This document shows, in pieces, positions 1 to 7,546 of a DNA stretch of 50,724 nt (its first letter is position 1; each line of letters begins with the position of its first letter). The position numbers were made by a program, and so were the translations under genes. The notes under the pieces were generated by a model that worked only from the letters and a program-made list of their open reading frames with translations, was not told the DNA's origin and searched no databases. Source of the stretch: a virus; the IMG/VR virus record IMGVR_UViG_3300027777_000051, positions 1 through 50,724 of that record; one strand, written 5' to 3'.

Positions 1-677
1 ATTGAGACTGAGGTAATTAACATTGAGAAGTTACGGACGAGAGCAGGACAGATGTGGATTGATACTATCCAGACTATTCAAGACGGAGATGAAGTAGAAC
101 TGTATAAGTGGAAGCAGATGGTTAATCCTGCTGTTGTGTATCTTGATGAATGTCAGAGCATTAAGAATCCTGACTCTACACAGCATAAGATTATGGTAGC
201 ATACTCTCAACTACCTAACACTACACAAGTATTCATCTCTGCTACTCCATTCACCCGTGTGTCAGAGGCAAAGGCGTTTGCTATTGCTACGAAGAAAGAC
301 ATTACACACATGGGATTTCCAGAGGGGACTAAACTTTCCGAAGCAACTTGGGGGACGTATGCTCAGGCGATAGCTCATCCATCTCCACCAGATGAGTATA
401 ATGAGGCAGCAGTAGAGCGGCTCATGAAAGACTTGGATGATTATATCGTGCGAGTTAAGGGTGTAAGGTGGCAGTTTAATGCTATCAATTCTGTTGAGAT
501 TATTGACTTCGAGAATGAGACTCAACGTAAAGAGTATCAAGATGCATGGGAAAAGTATCTCGCGAAGAAAGCTAAGCTAGAAGAAGCTGTGACAGACAAT
601 CCACGGTTTCAGGCAATGATAGAGTTAGGTATATTCTTAGCTGCTGCTGAGTATGCGAAGAGACATATCTTTGCACG
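1..677. repeat. Terminal overlap: left copy of the imperfect end repeat
   Basis: Bases 1-677 align without gaps to 50048-50724. I count 38 mismatches by eye (about 94% identity), all within the helicase gene. Only three change an amino acid (Leu/Val, Gln/Ala, Ile/Leu). Blocks 1-98 and 586-677 are identical and the differences cluster between them. The likely reading is circular or permuted genome closure with strain variants at the two contig ends. A true partial gene duplication is less likely. Confidence 0.85.
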
Positions 678-1494
678 ACGTATGTATGAGGATGTGAAGA
701 ATGGGTATGCTGCTGTGTGTGCGATGAAGTTCAAGAGGACTATCAATGCTGTGACTAAGATTCTAGTAGAGGAGTATGGTGTTTCTCGTGACCAGATATC
801 CCTAATCTATGGTGGAGGACAGACACAACTAACTGCTAAACAGAAGTTGAAACAACAAGTCAAAGCTAACATGGCTGTGTTCGAGGCAGCGGGAATATCC
901 ATGGATGATATGATGTTGGGTGAGGTAGAGGACAGAGAGATTGAAGTGTTCGATGCGTCCTTGAGACTTGGTGTCCAGTCGAAAGAGCAGAGACAACAAG
1001 AGATAGATAGGTTTCAGTCTGGTCGTGCATTGTATTGTATGTATTCTTACAAGGCTGGTGGGGTTGGATTGTCTCTACATCATACAGATGAAATGACGAA
1101 GGAGAAAGTGCGCCGACAGAAGAATGGATATGCTGTGATTGAGGACATCCCTAAGATACCGACTCGTCCGAGGAAGGTAACAGTTGGCCCGACATGGAGT
1201 CCAATTGAACTGGTTCAAGGTTGCGGGAGAGCGCCACGGTTGACATCTCTGTCAGATACTATCCAATCATTCTTATACTTCCGTGGGACAGTTGAAGAAG
1301 AACAGGCTTTCGTTGTTACGCATAGATTGAAGTGTCTGAGTAAGGTAGTTCGGCAGCATGAGAACTGGATGGACTTAATCCAGAATCATACTAAGGCTCA
1401 AGAGATTGCGAAACAACGTGTGGAAGAAACGAAACAATACGAGACTGATGAACCACCACAGGACATTAGTCTTGGAGAGGAGAGTGATGATTAA
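1..1494 (+). CDS. SF2 DNA helicase, C-terminal part (gene enters from the left edge)
   Basis: The reading frame is open from base 1, so the gene is cut by the window edge. Its 5' end is found at the other end of the window (start 49316), and joining the two gives about 741 residues. Visible SF2 motifs are a DEAD/H-type motif II (YLDECQSIKN, near bases 148-177), motif III (SATPFTR, near 237-257), motif V (AGGVGLSLHH, near 1051-1080) and motif VI (QGCGRAPR, near 1216-1239). These are the ATPase and arginine-finger elements of the second RecA-like domain. It probably unwinds or remodels DNA during replication or recombination, since it leads the ligase-nuclease-polymerase cluster. The acidic tail ends in EESDD. 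Its exact subfamily (SNF2-like or strawberry-notch-like) is unresolved. Confidence 0.85.
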   Translation: METEVINIEKLRTRAGQMWIDTIQTIQDGDEVELYKWKQMVNPAVVYLDECQSIKNPDSTQHKIMVAYSQLPNTTQVFISATPFTRVSEAKAFAIATKKDITHMGFPEGTKLSEATWGTYAQAIAHPSPPDEYNEAAVERLMKDLDDYIVRVKGVRWQFNAINSVEIIDFENETQRKEYQDAWEKYLAKKAKLEEAVTDNPRFQAMIELGIFLAAAEYAKRHIFARRMYEDVKNGYAAVCAMKFKRTINAVTKILVEEYGVSRDQISLIYGGGQTQLTAKQKLKQQVKANMAVFEAAGISMDDMMLGEVEDREIEVFDASLRLGVQSKEQRQQEIDRFQSGRALYCMYSYKAGGVGLSLHHTDEMTKEKVRRQKNGYAVIEDIPKIPTRPRKVTVGPTWSPIELVQGCGRAPRLTSLSDTIQSFLYFRGTVEEEQAFVVTHRLKCLSKVVRQHENWMDLIQNHTKAQEIAKQRVEETKQYETDEPPQDISLGEESDD

Positions 1495-1497
1495 ACT

Positions 1498-1662
1498 ATG
1501 AAAACAGTATTAGTAACATTCAAAACAAAAATCAGTATGAGTGAAATCAAACATATTATTTCTGAGGCTGGAGAAAGATATGCTATTGAGACTGAAGTAT
1601 CAAAGTTACCCACCAAATTAGTCTCTAAGATGAAGACAGATTATAAACAGAAATATAAATGA
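1498..1662 (+). CDS. Small protein of unknown function, 54 aa
   Basis: ATG at 1498 follows the helicase stop by three bases, and the stop overlaps the ligase start as ATGA (1659-1662). That is typical translational coupling in this operon. The product begins MKTVLVTFKTKISMSEI and is lysine-rich, with no motif I recognise. The tight packing between helicase and ligase is the main reason to call it real. Confidence 0.6.
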   Translation: MKTVLVTFKTKISMSEIKHIISEAGERYAIETEVSKLPTKLVSKMKTDYKQKYK

Positions 1663-2570
1663 CACCATTCAAACGTCCTATGTTAGCAGCCCCACTGCTA
1701 CTACCAACAGTCGAACACACAGACGAGAACATTCTCGCTGCTATGAACAAGCTACGATACCCTGTCCTTGCGACGCTTAAGATAGATGGAGTCCGTGCGT
1801 TACGAATGAATGGGACACTCCTGTCTCGAACACTGAAGCCTATACCTAACCGTGCTCTTCGTGAAATGAGTTTAGCATTGTCCGGTGGTATGGATATGGA
1901 ACTGTATAATCCTTCCATGTCATACAACGAGATTCAATCTATTGTTATGTCAGAGACTCACATGAACACTGACACTATACAGTTCCATGTGCTTGATTGG
2001 TATGGTAAAGATACTACATACAACCAACGTATCTATGATGCTTATGAAGCGTGTAAAGATATACCAGTTGCAAGGTGTGAGTATCCATCTACCTGCCATA
2101 ATGCAAAGGAACTGTTTGAGTTTCTATTACGCTTCGAGGGTCATGGTGAAGGCATATGCTTCCGCACTCCTGACTCTCCATATAAGCAGGGTAGGTCTAC
2201 CTTACGAGAGCAGTATCTAGTCAAGCTAGCACGATTCTCTCGCACAGAACTTACCATCATAGGCTTCGAAGAACAACAAGAGAACGGTAACCCTGACCTA
2301 TACAATGGTGTAGGGTATATGAAACGTCAGACCTGTGCAGATGGTATGATAGGTAAGAACACACTCGGCGCTTTTATATGCACAGATAGCGAAGGTCGTA
2401 GGGTTAAAGTAGGGAGTGGGGTTGGGTTGACTGACAAGTTACGGAAAGAGATTTGGGATAATAGGGACTGCTATGCTAACAAACAAATAACAGTGAAGCA
2501 CAAACCTCATGGACAAAAAGATGTATTGAGACATCCTATCTTCGTGGGCTTCCGAACCAAAGGAACATGA
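1659..2570 (+). CDS. ATP-dependent DNA ligase
   Basis: This 303-residue protein carries the nucleotidyltransferase signature. Motif I is LKIDGVRALR, with the lysine that takes AMP, near residue 42. Motif III is the MELYNPS region, motif IV is EGICFRT near residue 165, and a motif V-like LVKLAR follows. The C-terminus (about residues 200-303) has the size and pattern of an OB-fold. The length matches compact T7-type phage ligases. It seals nicks in duplex DNA, joining Okazaki fragments or closing recombination products. It overlaps the preceding small gene by four bases and is followed two bases later by a zinc-finger protein, so it belongs to the replication operon. Confidence 0.92.
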   Translation: MTPFKRPMLAAPLLLPTVEHTDENILAAMNKLRYPVLATLKIDGVRALRMNGTLLSRTLKPIPNRALREMSLALSGGMDMELYNPSMSYNEIQSIVMSETHMNTDTIQFHVLDWYGKDTTYNQRIYDAYEACKDIPVARCEYPSTCHNAKELFEFLLRFEGHGEGICFRTPDSPYKQGRSTLREQYLVKLARFSRTELTIIGFEEQQENGNPDLYNGVGYMKRQTCADGMIGKNTLGAFICTDSEGRRVKVGSGVGLTDKLRKEIWDNRDCYANKQITVKHKPHGQKDVLRHPIFVGFRTKGT

Positions 2571-2571
2571 T

Positions 2572-2835
2572 ATGACACCACAACAATTCGCAGCAGCACA
2601 TGACAGATACTTAACTCCTCCTGACGATGAGCCAGATACTATATGTGAGGAGTGTGATGGGAAGGGAACTATCTCTGACCCTACCTCTGAGACTGGAGAC
2701 TATATTACTTGTGTGAACTGTAAAGGTCATGGTAATATGGATGCTATCATTGCAGAGAATGAACAGGAAGCACAGATAGCTAAGTGGGAATCTCAAAGAG
2801 AGGACAGGGAGTTATCGGAAGGATATGATTTATGA
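2572..2835 (+). CDS. Small DnaJ-type zinc-finger protein, 87 aa
   Basis: Two cysteine pairs, CEECDGKG and CVNCKGHG, about 25 residues apart, match the CxxCxGxG zinc-binding repeats of DnaJ-like domains. The rest is acidic and glutamine-rich. Start 2572 is just after the ligase stop with an AAAGGAAC stretch upstream, and its stop overlaps the next gene by four bases. Such stand-alone zinc fingers are common in phage replication operons. Its partner is not evident. Confidence 0.7.
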   Translation: MTPQQFAAAHDRYLTPPDDEPDTICEECDGKGTISDPTSETGDYITCVNCKGHGNMDAIIAENEQEAQIAKWESQREDRELSEGYDL

Positions 2836-3173
2836 TACGAGTAAGACATAACAACACAGTAGTCTGTGATTTGAGGAAAGCTCAATGGGCAGTGTTTAGT
2901 TACATCAACCAGCACGGACAACTATCACGAACGAAACCTAAGTTCTCAGTTCATGGTTATCCCCGTGACCCAGATGCTAAGGCATTTGGTAGAGACATCA
3001 CAGCGAAACAAATGGCAGATGAGTTGGGCATTACTGATGTGTGGTTGCCAAGGATTAAGATTCAATTTGCAGCTAACCATTCGCTAGTGTATGTCGGGAA
3101 GAAAGCTGTGTCAATTAACAAGGCTTGGAATGAACGGATATTCAAACAGGCGAAACAAGAGTGGAAGAAATAA
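2832..3173 (+). CDS. Hypothetical protein with possible helix-turn-helix, 113 aa
   Basis: I do not recognise a family. A segment near residues 56-75 (ITAKQMADELGITDVWLPRI) has the spacing of a helix-turn-helix, and the protein is basic at the C-terminus, so DNA or RNA binding is possible. It overlaps the zinc-finger gene by four bases and ends three bases before the sigma-54 activator. Because the activator lacks a DNA-binding domain, this neighbour is worth testing as its DNA-binding partner. That link is inference only. Confidence 0.6.
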   Translation: MIRVRHNNTVVCDLRKAQWAVFSYINQHGQLSRTKPKFSVHGYPRDPDAKAFGRDITAKQMADELGITDVWLPRIKIQFAANHSLVYVGKKAVSINKAWNERIFKQAKQEWKK

Positions 3174-3176
3174 CTT

Positions 3177-4091
3177 ATGGCAATAACAATACCTACTAAG
3201 AACAACGCACCAAGGTCAGAAGCTCCAGATGAAGCAACATTAAAATTGATGTTGGCTAATAATCTTAACACAGCTGTTGAGAATCTAATTAGTATTTGGA
3301 AGTTACAGTATCGTGTGACACAAAAAGATGGAGCATGGATTCTCGAAGACCTACTCACTGGTGCTGACCTGTGGTTAAAGAAGTTTATCTCGAAAGATGA
3401 AGAGACTCTAGCCATGAAGAAAGAGGCTAAGACTCTATCGAAGATTGATGATGAGGTTCTGATTCTCGGTGAGACAGGAACTGGTAAAGAACTAATCGCT
3501 AGGTCTATGATTGGTGATAGGACTGGTGCGTTCAAACGTATTAACTGCGCAGCTATGCCTAAAGAGTTAATCGAGTCAGAACTATTCGGTCATAAGGCTG
3601 GCGCTTTTACTGGTGCGAACGTGGCAAAACAAGGACTAATGGTAGCAGCTAAGGATGGTGTATTATTCCTAGATGAGATTGGAGACTTGCCATTAGATAC
3701 TCAAGCTAAGGTTCTGAACTGTTTACAACCTGTCGATGGCAAACGATATGTCCGTCCTGTTGGTTCGAATGATGAGGTAGAGATTACTTGTCGTATCGTA
3801 TGTGCTACTCATCGTGACTTGGCTGATATGGTTAAGAAGAATCAGTTTCGTATTGACCTATACGCTCGTATCTCTACGTTTGAGTTGAGGATTAAACCGT
3901 TGAAGCAACGTATGGAAGATGTAGAACCGATAGTAAAAGAGATTGGTGTGTCGCTTAAGTGTGAGACTAAGGCTCAAGAGTTCTTGAGTAAGTATATGGA
4001 TAGTATAGTGAATAACGAATTGTCCCTTGCACTAAACGTAAGGTCACTTGAGCAATATGTGAAACGCTATTCTGTGTTGGGACGCGTTTAA
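3177..4091 (+). CDS. Sigma-54 activator: AAA+ enhancer-binding-type protein without a DNA-binding domain
   Basis: The 304 residues contain a full NtrC/PspF-type AAA+ core: Walker A GETGTGKE (98-105), the conserved ESELFGHKAGAFTGA with an intact GAFTGA loop (142-147), Walker B LFLDEIGD (163-170), arginine-finger region FRIDLYAR (224-231), and the late NVRSLEQYVKRY segment matching the family's NVREL block. GAFTGA is diagnostic of proteins that contact sigma-54 and remodel the closed complex. The first 90 residues are not a recognisable receiver or GAF domain, and the protein stops right after the AAA+ lid with no Fis-type helix-turn-helix. It therefore probably acts from solution, as reported for a few activators lacking that domain, or through a partner. 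A consensus sigma-54 site lies 43 bases past its stop. Confidence 0.93.
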   Translation: MAITIPTKNNAPRSEAPDEATLKLMLANNLNTAVENLISIWKLQYRVTQKDGAWILEDLLTGADLWLKKFISKDEETLAMKKEAKTLSKIDDEVLILGETGTGKELIARSMIGDRTGAFKRINCAAMPKELIESELFGHKAGAFTGANVAKQGLMVAAKDGVLFLDEIGDLPLDTQAKVLNCLQPVDGKRYVRPVGSNDEVEITCRIVCATHRDLADMVKKNQFRIDLYARISTFELRIKPLKQRMEDVEPIVKEIGVSLKCETKAQEFLSKYMDSIVNNELSLALNVRSLEQYVKRYSVLGRV

Positions 4092-4133
4092 TTAGTATAA
4101 CTCCTAACAACATCTGTGTGTATCGCTTTCGAT

Positions 4134-4149
4134 TGGCACGATTCTTGCT
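4134..4149 (+). promoter_or_regulatory. Sigma-54 promoter ahead of ncRNA and tRNA-like gene
   Basis: TGGCACGATTCTTGCT matches the -24/-12 consensus TGGCAC-N5-TTGC at every position, with GG at 4135-4136 and GC at 4147-4148. The expected start of transcription is near 4160. It follows directly after the activator gene and precedes about 550 bases without a convincing gene. Confidence 0.88.
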
Positions 4150-4159
4150 TACATACATT

Positions 4160-4560
4160 TGTCTGGAGAGTTAATTTTGTGCCATGCGAAAAGGTAAGTG
4201 ATAGTATCTTTAGGTAGTCTGAATTAAACTGGAGGCACACAGGGTGAGAGGTGAACTCATCCTTCATTGGATAACCAGTTAAGATTACCGACTGTCACAT
4301 TAAGATTTCCCTGCGACGGCTCTGGATGGCAAGTAGCCTGAAAGAGTAGCAGGTGCAAAGCTACCGACCGACTATTTGATATGCACGATACGTCATGGTA
4401 ACTGTATCATCTGTGAGAGTTGGTAGTATAGTCTGTTCCGCTGAGACTATAAAATAGCGGTGGCTTCTGCCTTGGTTGAACAGTAATTGAGGCTAGTGGA
4501 TTACAGGTTTATAAAGTGAAGTTCCGATGCCCACGATAAAAGTATCATCAAAAACTTGAC
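4160..4560 (+). ncRNA. Structured non-coding RNA downstream of a sigma-54 promoter
   Basis: I find no convincing gene here but many helices. Examples are GGGTGAG with CTCATCC nested inside AACTGG with CCAGTT; CTACCGAC with GTTGGTAG enclosing GATAC/GTATC; and a hairpin TATAGTCT (4427-4434) with AGACTATA (4444-4451). The loop of that hairpin holds CCGCT (4438-4442), which can pair with AGCGG (4456-4460), an H-type pseudoknot arrangement. The region starts at the predicted sigma-54 start site and ends at a tRNA-like element. It does not match tmRNA or RNase P as far as I can tell. Its function is unknown. Confidence 0.6.
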
Positions 4561-4561
4561 T

Positions 4562-4670
4562 GGTTGCTTGGCCGAGTTTGGTTCAAGGCCGTCTGTTAAT
4601 AAGCTTGCCTTTTTAAGCGAGAGACAATGCGTAACGCAGATGCACGTTGGTTCAAATCCAACAGCAACCT
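4562..4670 (+). tRNA. tRNA-Leu-like element with an enlarged anticodon arm
   Basis: The acceptor strands GGTTGCT (4562-4568) and AGCAACC (4663-4669) pair fully. The D stem is GCC/GGC (4571-4573, 4587-4589). The T arm is GTTGG-TTCAAAT-CCAAC (4646-4662). A type II variable arm TGCG-TAA-CGCA (4628-4638) points to Leu or Ser. GTCT (4591-4594) pairs with AGAC (4622-4625), but 27 bases lie between them rather than about 7-9. That insert holds a hairpin CTTGC/GCGAG. If a short insert is removed the loop could show TAA (Leu), but the anticodon is not certain. The bases after the acceptor are T then ACCA. This could be a tRNA with an insertion, a decayed tRNA, or a tRNA mimic within the ncRNA. Confidence 0.6.
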
Positions 4671-4716
4671 ACCAATTTGTTAATCGGTCAACAGAACAAC
4701 AGAACAATTATTACAC

Positions 4717-5322
4717 ATGTCAAACGATAAGCCAATCACAGTTACATATCCTGATGCTACTACTGCACAACGAGTAGTAGATTTAGTAGTGAGAAAGAAA
4801 CCTCAAGGTTGGGGAAGACGTTCGTATTCATCATACTATCGTGAGGAGTATGCGTTGTGGATTAAACGTGAGCTAGATGCTATGGACATAGATAAGAAGC
4901 CGCGAGCCTTTCCTTATTCGTCATGGAAGAACTCCACACCGAATACTATTTACCTACGAGTTAACCAAGCATGGCACTATCTCCGCGATTTTATGGATTC
5001 AGATGGGAAGTATGAGAAGATGTTTCATCAGATTAAAGTATCTCGTGTTCACGGGTATGGAGTGACGATGGAGTATAAAGAGATAGCTGGTGAGATGCCA
5101 GCAGGAGAGGTCTTTGTTCCTCGGTCAGAAGAGAAGAAGTGGAAGAAGCAGATTGATGATTATCTGAATGACGATAGTATCACGAAGCCGTTACATATAT
5201 CACATCTCATTCTCACTCCAGAAGAAGTGAAGAAGGTTACTGATGAGTTGTCAGACCTGTCGACGATACAGTTTGTTGTGAAGCATAACGAAATAAAAAT
5301 CGTGAAAATGATTTCATACTAA
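4717..5322 (+). CDS. Hypothetical protein, 201 aa
   Basis: No family recognised. The sequence is charged, with aromatic and basic patches (RRSYSSYYREEYALWIKREL). The leader before ATG 4717 is rich in A and C (repeated CAGAACAA) with no Shine-Dalgarno. Its stop overlaps the homing endonuclease start by one base. It is the first gene downstream of the 4134 sigma-54 promoter and the tRNA-like element, so it may share that transcript. Confidence 0.65.
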   Translation: MSNDKPITVTYPDATTAQRVVDLVVRKKPQGWGRRSYSSYYREEYALWIKRELDAMDIDKKPRAFPYSSWKNSTPNTIYLRVNQAWHYLRDFMDSDGKYEKMFHQIKVSRVHGYGVTMEYKEIAGEMPAGEVFVPRSEEKKWKKQIDDYLNDDSITKPLHISHLILTPEEVKKVTDELSDLSTIQFVVKHNEIKIVKMISY

Positions 5323-5849
5323 TGAAAATTTTAACTGTAAAAAGCAAAGGGCTTTTAGTCCATATTAAATTGGACGATGAAGACTATGAACGTATATCAA
5401 AGTTCAATTGGACTTGTTCTGGTGGCTCAATTCACAGAAGCTATCAGCCAAACATGGCAGAGGATGGTGCTTATATTGAAGCAAAGAAAAGAAAAACAAT
5501 TAGTGTTTCTATAGCAAATGAGATACACAATACTCGTGGCATTCTTTATGACCATGTAGATAGAGATGGTCTTAACAATCAGAAAGAAAATTTACGACCA
5601 GCATCTCGTGAACTTAATAGGAGAAATAGCTCAAAGATGAAAGGTTCTTCATCAAGATATATGGGTGTGTGTTTGTTTATTAGAAACAATAAGTTTAGTG
5701 CAGGATTAAAATTTAAGGGTAAAAGAATCCATCTTGGATATTTTGATACAGAGCTTGAGGCTGCTCACGCATATAATGTTGCGTGTATAAAATTTGGTGT
5801 TGACTTAATAAGTAATCTGAATAAGGATGAGCATGGGAATATCCTATGA
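5322..5849 (+). CDS. HNH homing endonuclease with AP2 DNA-binding domain
   Basis: The 175 residues show an HNH core (DHVDRDGLNNQKENL, near residues 78-92) followed by an AP2/ERF-type module (about 108-155: SRYMGVCLFIRNNKFSAG and HLGYFDTELEAAHAYNVA). This pairing is standard for free-standing phage homing endonucleases. The N-terminal strand region resembles other HNH-AP2 proteins. It is a selfish element that cuts related alleles lacking it. Base composition is more AT-rich than the neighbours, which fits later arrival. It overlaps the gene before by one base and the gene after by four, so it has been neatly fitted into the operon. Confidence 0.92.
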   Translation: MKILTVKSKGLLVHIKLDDEDYERISKFNWTCSGGSIHRSYQPNMAEDGAYIEAKKRKTISVSIANEIHNTRGILYDHVDRDGLNNQKENLRPASRELNRRNSSKMKGSSSRYMGVCLFIRNNKFSAGLKFKGKRIHLGYFDTELEAAHAYNVACIKFGVDLISNLNKDEHGNIL

Positions 5850-6085
5850 CAATCGAACAAGCGATTGGTATGTCAGCGGCTGAGTTAGAAGCCATGACAG
5901 ACGAAGATTTGAAGAAACACTTTGACCATTATTTAGCAGTAACTCGGCCAGAGAACGCTCCTAAAGCAATACAACAAGAACAACGAGTATTGATAGCTGA
6001 CCCTAAATTTGCTGCGGCGCAGAAGTTAGCGGCGAGTATGGGGATACAGTTACCGACATTCAAACCAATAGGTAGAAAGAAATAA
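5846..6085 (+). CDS. Hypothetical protein, 79 aa
   Basis: This is a small helical protein rich in Ala, Glu and Lys (MTIEQAIGMSAAELEAMTDE) ending in GRKK. No family recognised. It overlaps the endonuclease stop by four bases and ends three bases before the PD-(D/E)XK nuclease start. Position alone suggests a recombination-associated accessory. Confidence 0.65.
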   Translation: MTIEQAIGMSAAELEAMTDEDLKKHFDHYLAVTRPENAPKAIQQEQRVLIADPKFAAAQKLAASMGIQLPTFKPIGRKK

Positions 6086-6088
6086 TAG

Positions 6089-7021
6089 ATGAACAAACTA
6101 GAAATCAATCTCTCCTCGTCCGCGCTTGGACATTCAGGTTGTGAGTTAAACTTACATCGAACAGTAGTTGAAGGATTCAAAGAGAAAGCTATGTCCTCAA
6201 GGATGGTTTACGGTGTTGGCTTTCACAAGTTCACAGACGTAATGTATAAGACTGGAGGTCATATCCCTACTGCTCGTGATGAGGCAATTAAAGCTTTCGC
6301 TTCGATACCACGTATAGATGATAGGAAATCAATGCATCTATCCGACGTTAATCATATGCACTCAGTAGCTCTGATTAACTGGACAGTCAACGTGATGAAG
6401 GATACTGAATTTGATATACTAGAGATTAACGGTAAGCCTGCATCAGAGCTTACGTTCTCCTTACCGATATACGAGGACGACATTGCGAAGTATAATTGGT
6501 GTGGGACGTTAGACCGTCTAGGTAAGATTCGTGGTGGTTGTTATGTGATTAAGGACTGGAAGTCTACATCGTCATGGAGTCAATCAGAATACTTCACTCG
6601 GTATGAAATGGCTAGACAACCTCGTGGATATGTGTTGGCGCTAAAGATGATGCACGAACTATTCCCTGACTCGGCACTTGGCAAGATAGGAGCTACCAAA
6701 GTGGGTGCTCAGTTTGACGGTGTGTTTATTAAACCTGCTATCAATGACGTGAAGTTTGCAAAGTCGATTGTCTTTCAATACGAGGACTATCAGATTGAAG
6801 AGTTCAAGCAACTTGTTATATCTGAGTGTGTCAAGTTGTCTGCTGCAATTCGTGAGAACAAGTTTCCAAGGCGCGGGATAGTTAATGGTAGCTGTGAGGG
6901 TAAATGGGGTAAGTGTGCGTTCTGGCACGTGTGTCAGCAGCCAGACCCAGTAGCTAAGATTCTATTAGCTAGAGACTTTGATAAGAAACAGTTCAACCCT
7001 TTAGCCTATAACGACGTATGA
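6089..7021 (+). CDS. PD-(D/E)XK nuclease, RecB/Cas4-like exonuclease
   Basis: The core has the acidic residue in GTLDRLGK (near 139-146), then the D-x-K strand YVIKDWKSTSS (near 152-162) and a QPRGY motif near 178. This is the RecB-family order of catalytic Asp, Asp-x-Lys and Gln/Tyr. Cysteines at both ends (SGCEL near 18 and CEGKWGKCAFWHVC near 269-282) look like the four-cysteine iron-sulfur staple of Cas4/AddB-type nucleases. It probably resects DNA ends for recombination. It sits in one operon with a Sak4-like ATPase and overlaps the dNMP kinase start by four bases. I see no CRISPR context. Confidence 0.85.
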   Translation: MNKLEINLSSSALGHSGCELNLHRTVVEGFKEKAMSSRMVYGVGFHKFTDVMYKTGGHIPTARDEAIKAFASIPRIDDRKSMHLSDVNHMHSVALINWTVNVMKDTEFDILEINGKPASELTFSLPIYEDDIAKYNWCGTLDRLGKIRGGCYVIKDWKSTSSWSQSEYFTRYEMARQPRGYVLALKMMHELFPDSALGKIGATKVGAQFDGVFIKPAINDVKFAKSIVFQYEDYQIEEFKQLVISECVKLSAAIRENKFPRRGIVNGSCEGKWGKCAFWHVCQQPDPVAKILLARDFDKKQFNPLAYNDV

Positions 7022-7533
7022 TTTTACTCGGCATCAGTGGCAAGAAACGCACAGGTAAGAATACAGTAGCTAATCTGATTAAGACTCTAACCAATCAAAC
7101 TGTTGAGGAGTTTTCTTTCGCTCAAGATTTGAAGCTAGAATTAGCTCAGATGTTAAAAGTTAAGGTGTCAGATATTGAGGGAAGTAAAGAGTTGTATCGT
7201 CCGTTACTCCAGTCTCTTGGTGTGTATCGTAGACAGTTTAATGGAGAGAACTATTGGATTAACAAATGCTTCCTTCGTATCTTCCGCTCGAACGCTGACG
7301 TGTGTATTATAACAGACGTTAGGTTTCAGAATGAGTTAGCTGCGACACAAGCATCTGGTGGGATAGTGTTACGAGTGTGTAGAGATACAGGATTGAATGA
7401 TACTCACGAGTCAGAGACAGCACTAGATGGTCAACAGAACTTTGACCATATCATTCTGAACACTGGTAGTCTTGAATATCTTCTATCAGAAGTAAAACAA
7501 TTTAGTAAGAAAATTGGCATCAAACTTAAATAA
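7018..7533 (+). CDS. Deoxynucleoside monophosphate kinase
   Basis: This 171-residue P-loop kinase has GISGKKRTGKNTVA near residues 5-18, a following FSFAQDLKLEL segment like the FA-DPLK block of phage dNMP kinases, ITDVRFQNE near residue 100, and a HESE motif near 130. It converts dNMPs from degraded host DNA to dNDPs for replication, as T4 gene 1 kinase does. It is tightly coupled to the nuclease upstream (ATGA overlap). Confidence 0.85.
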   Translation: MILLGISGKKRTGKNTVANLIKTLTNQTVEEFSFAQDLKLELAQMLKVKVSDIEGSKELYRPLLQSLGVYRRQFNGENYWINKCFLRIFRSNADVCIITDVRFQNELAATQASGGIVLRVCRDTGLNDTHESETALDGQQNFDHIILNTGSLEYLLSEVKQFSKKIGIKLK

Positions 7534-7546
7534 CAGAAAGAACAAC

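Noticed and set aside
4160-4674. tmRNA covering the whole region
   Set aside because: Both acceptor strands of the tRNA-like part lie within 110 bases of each other, and I find no tag-peptide frame or canonical tmRNA 5' end.
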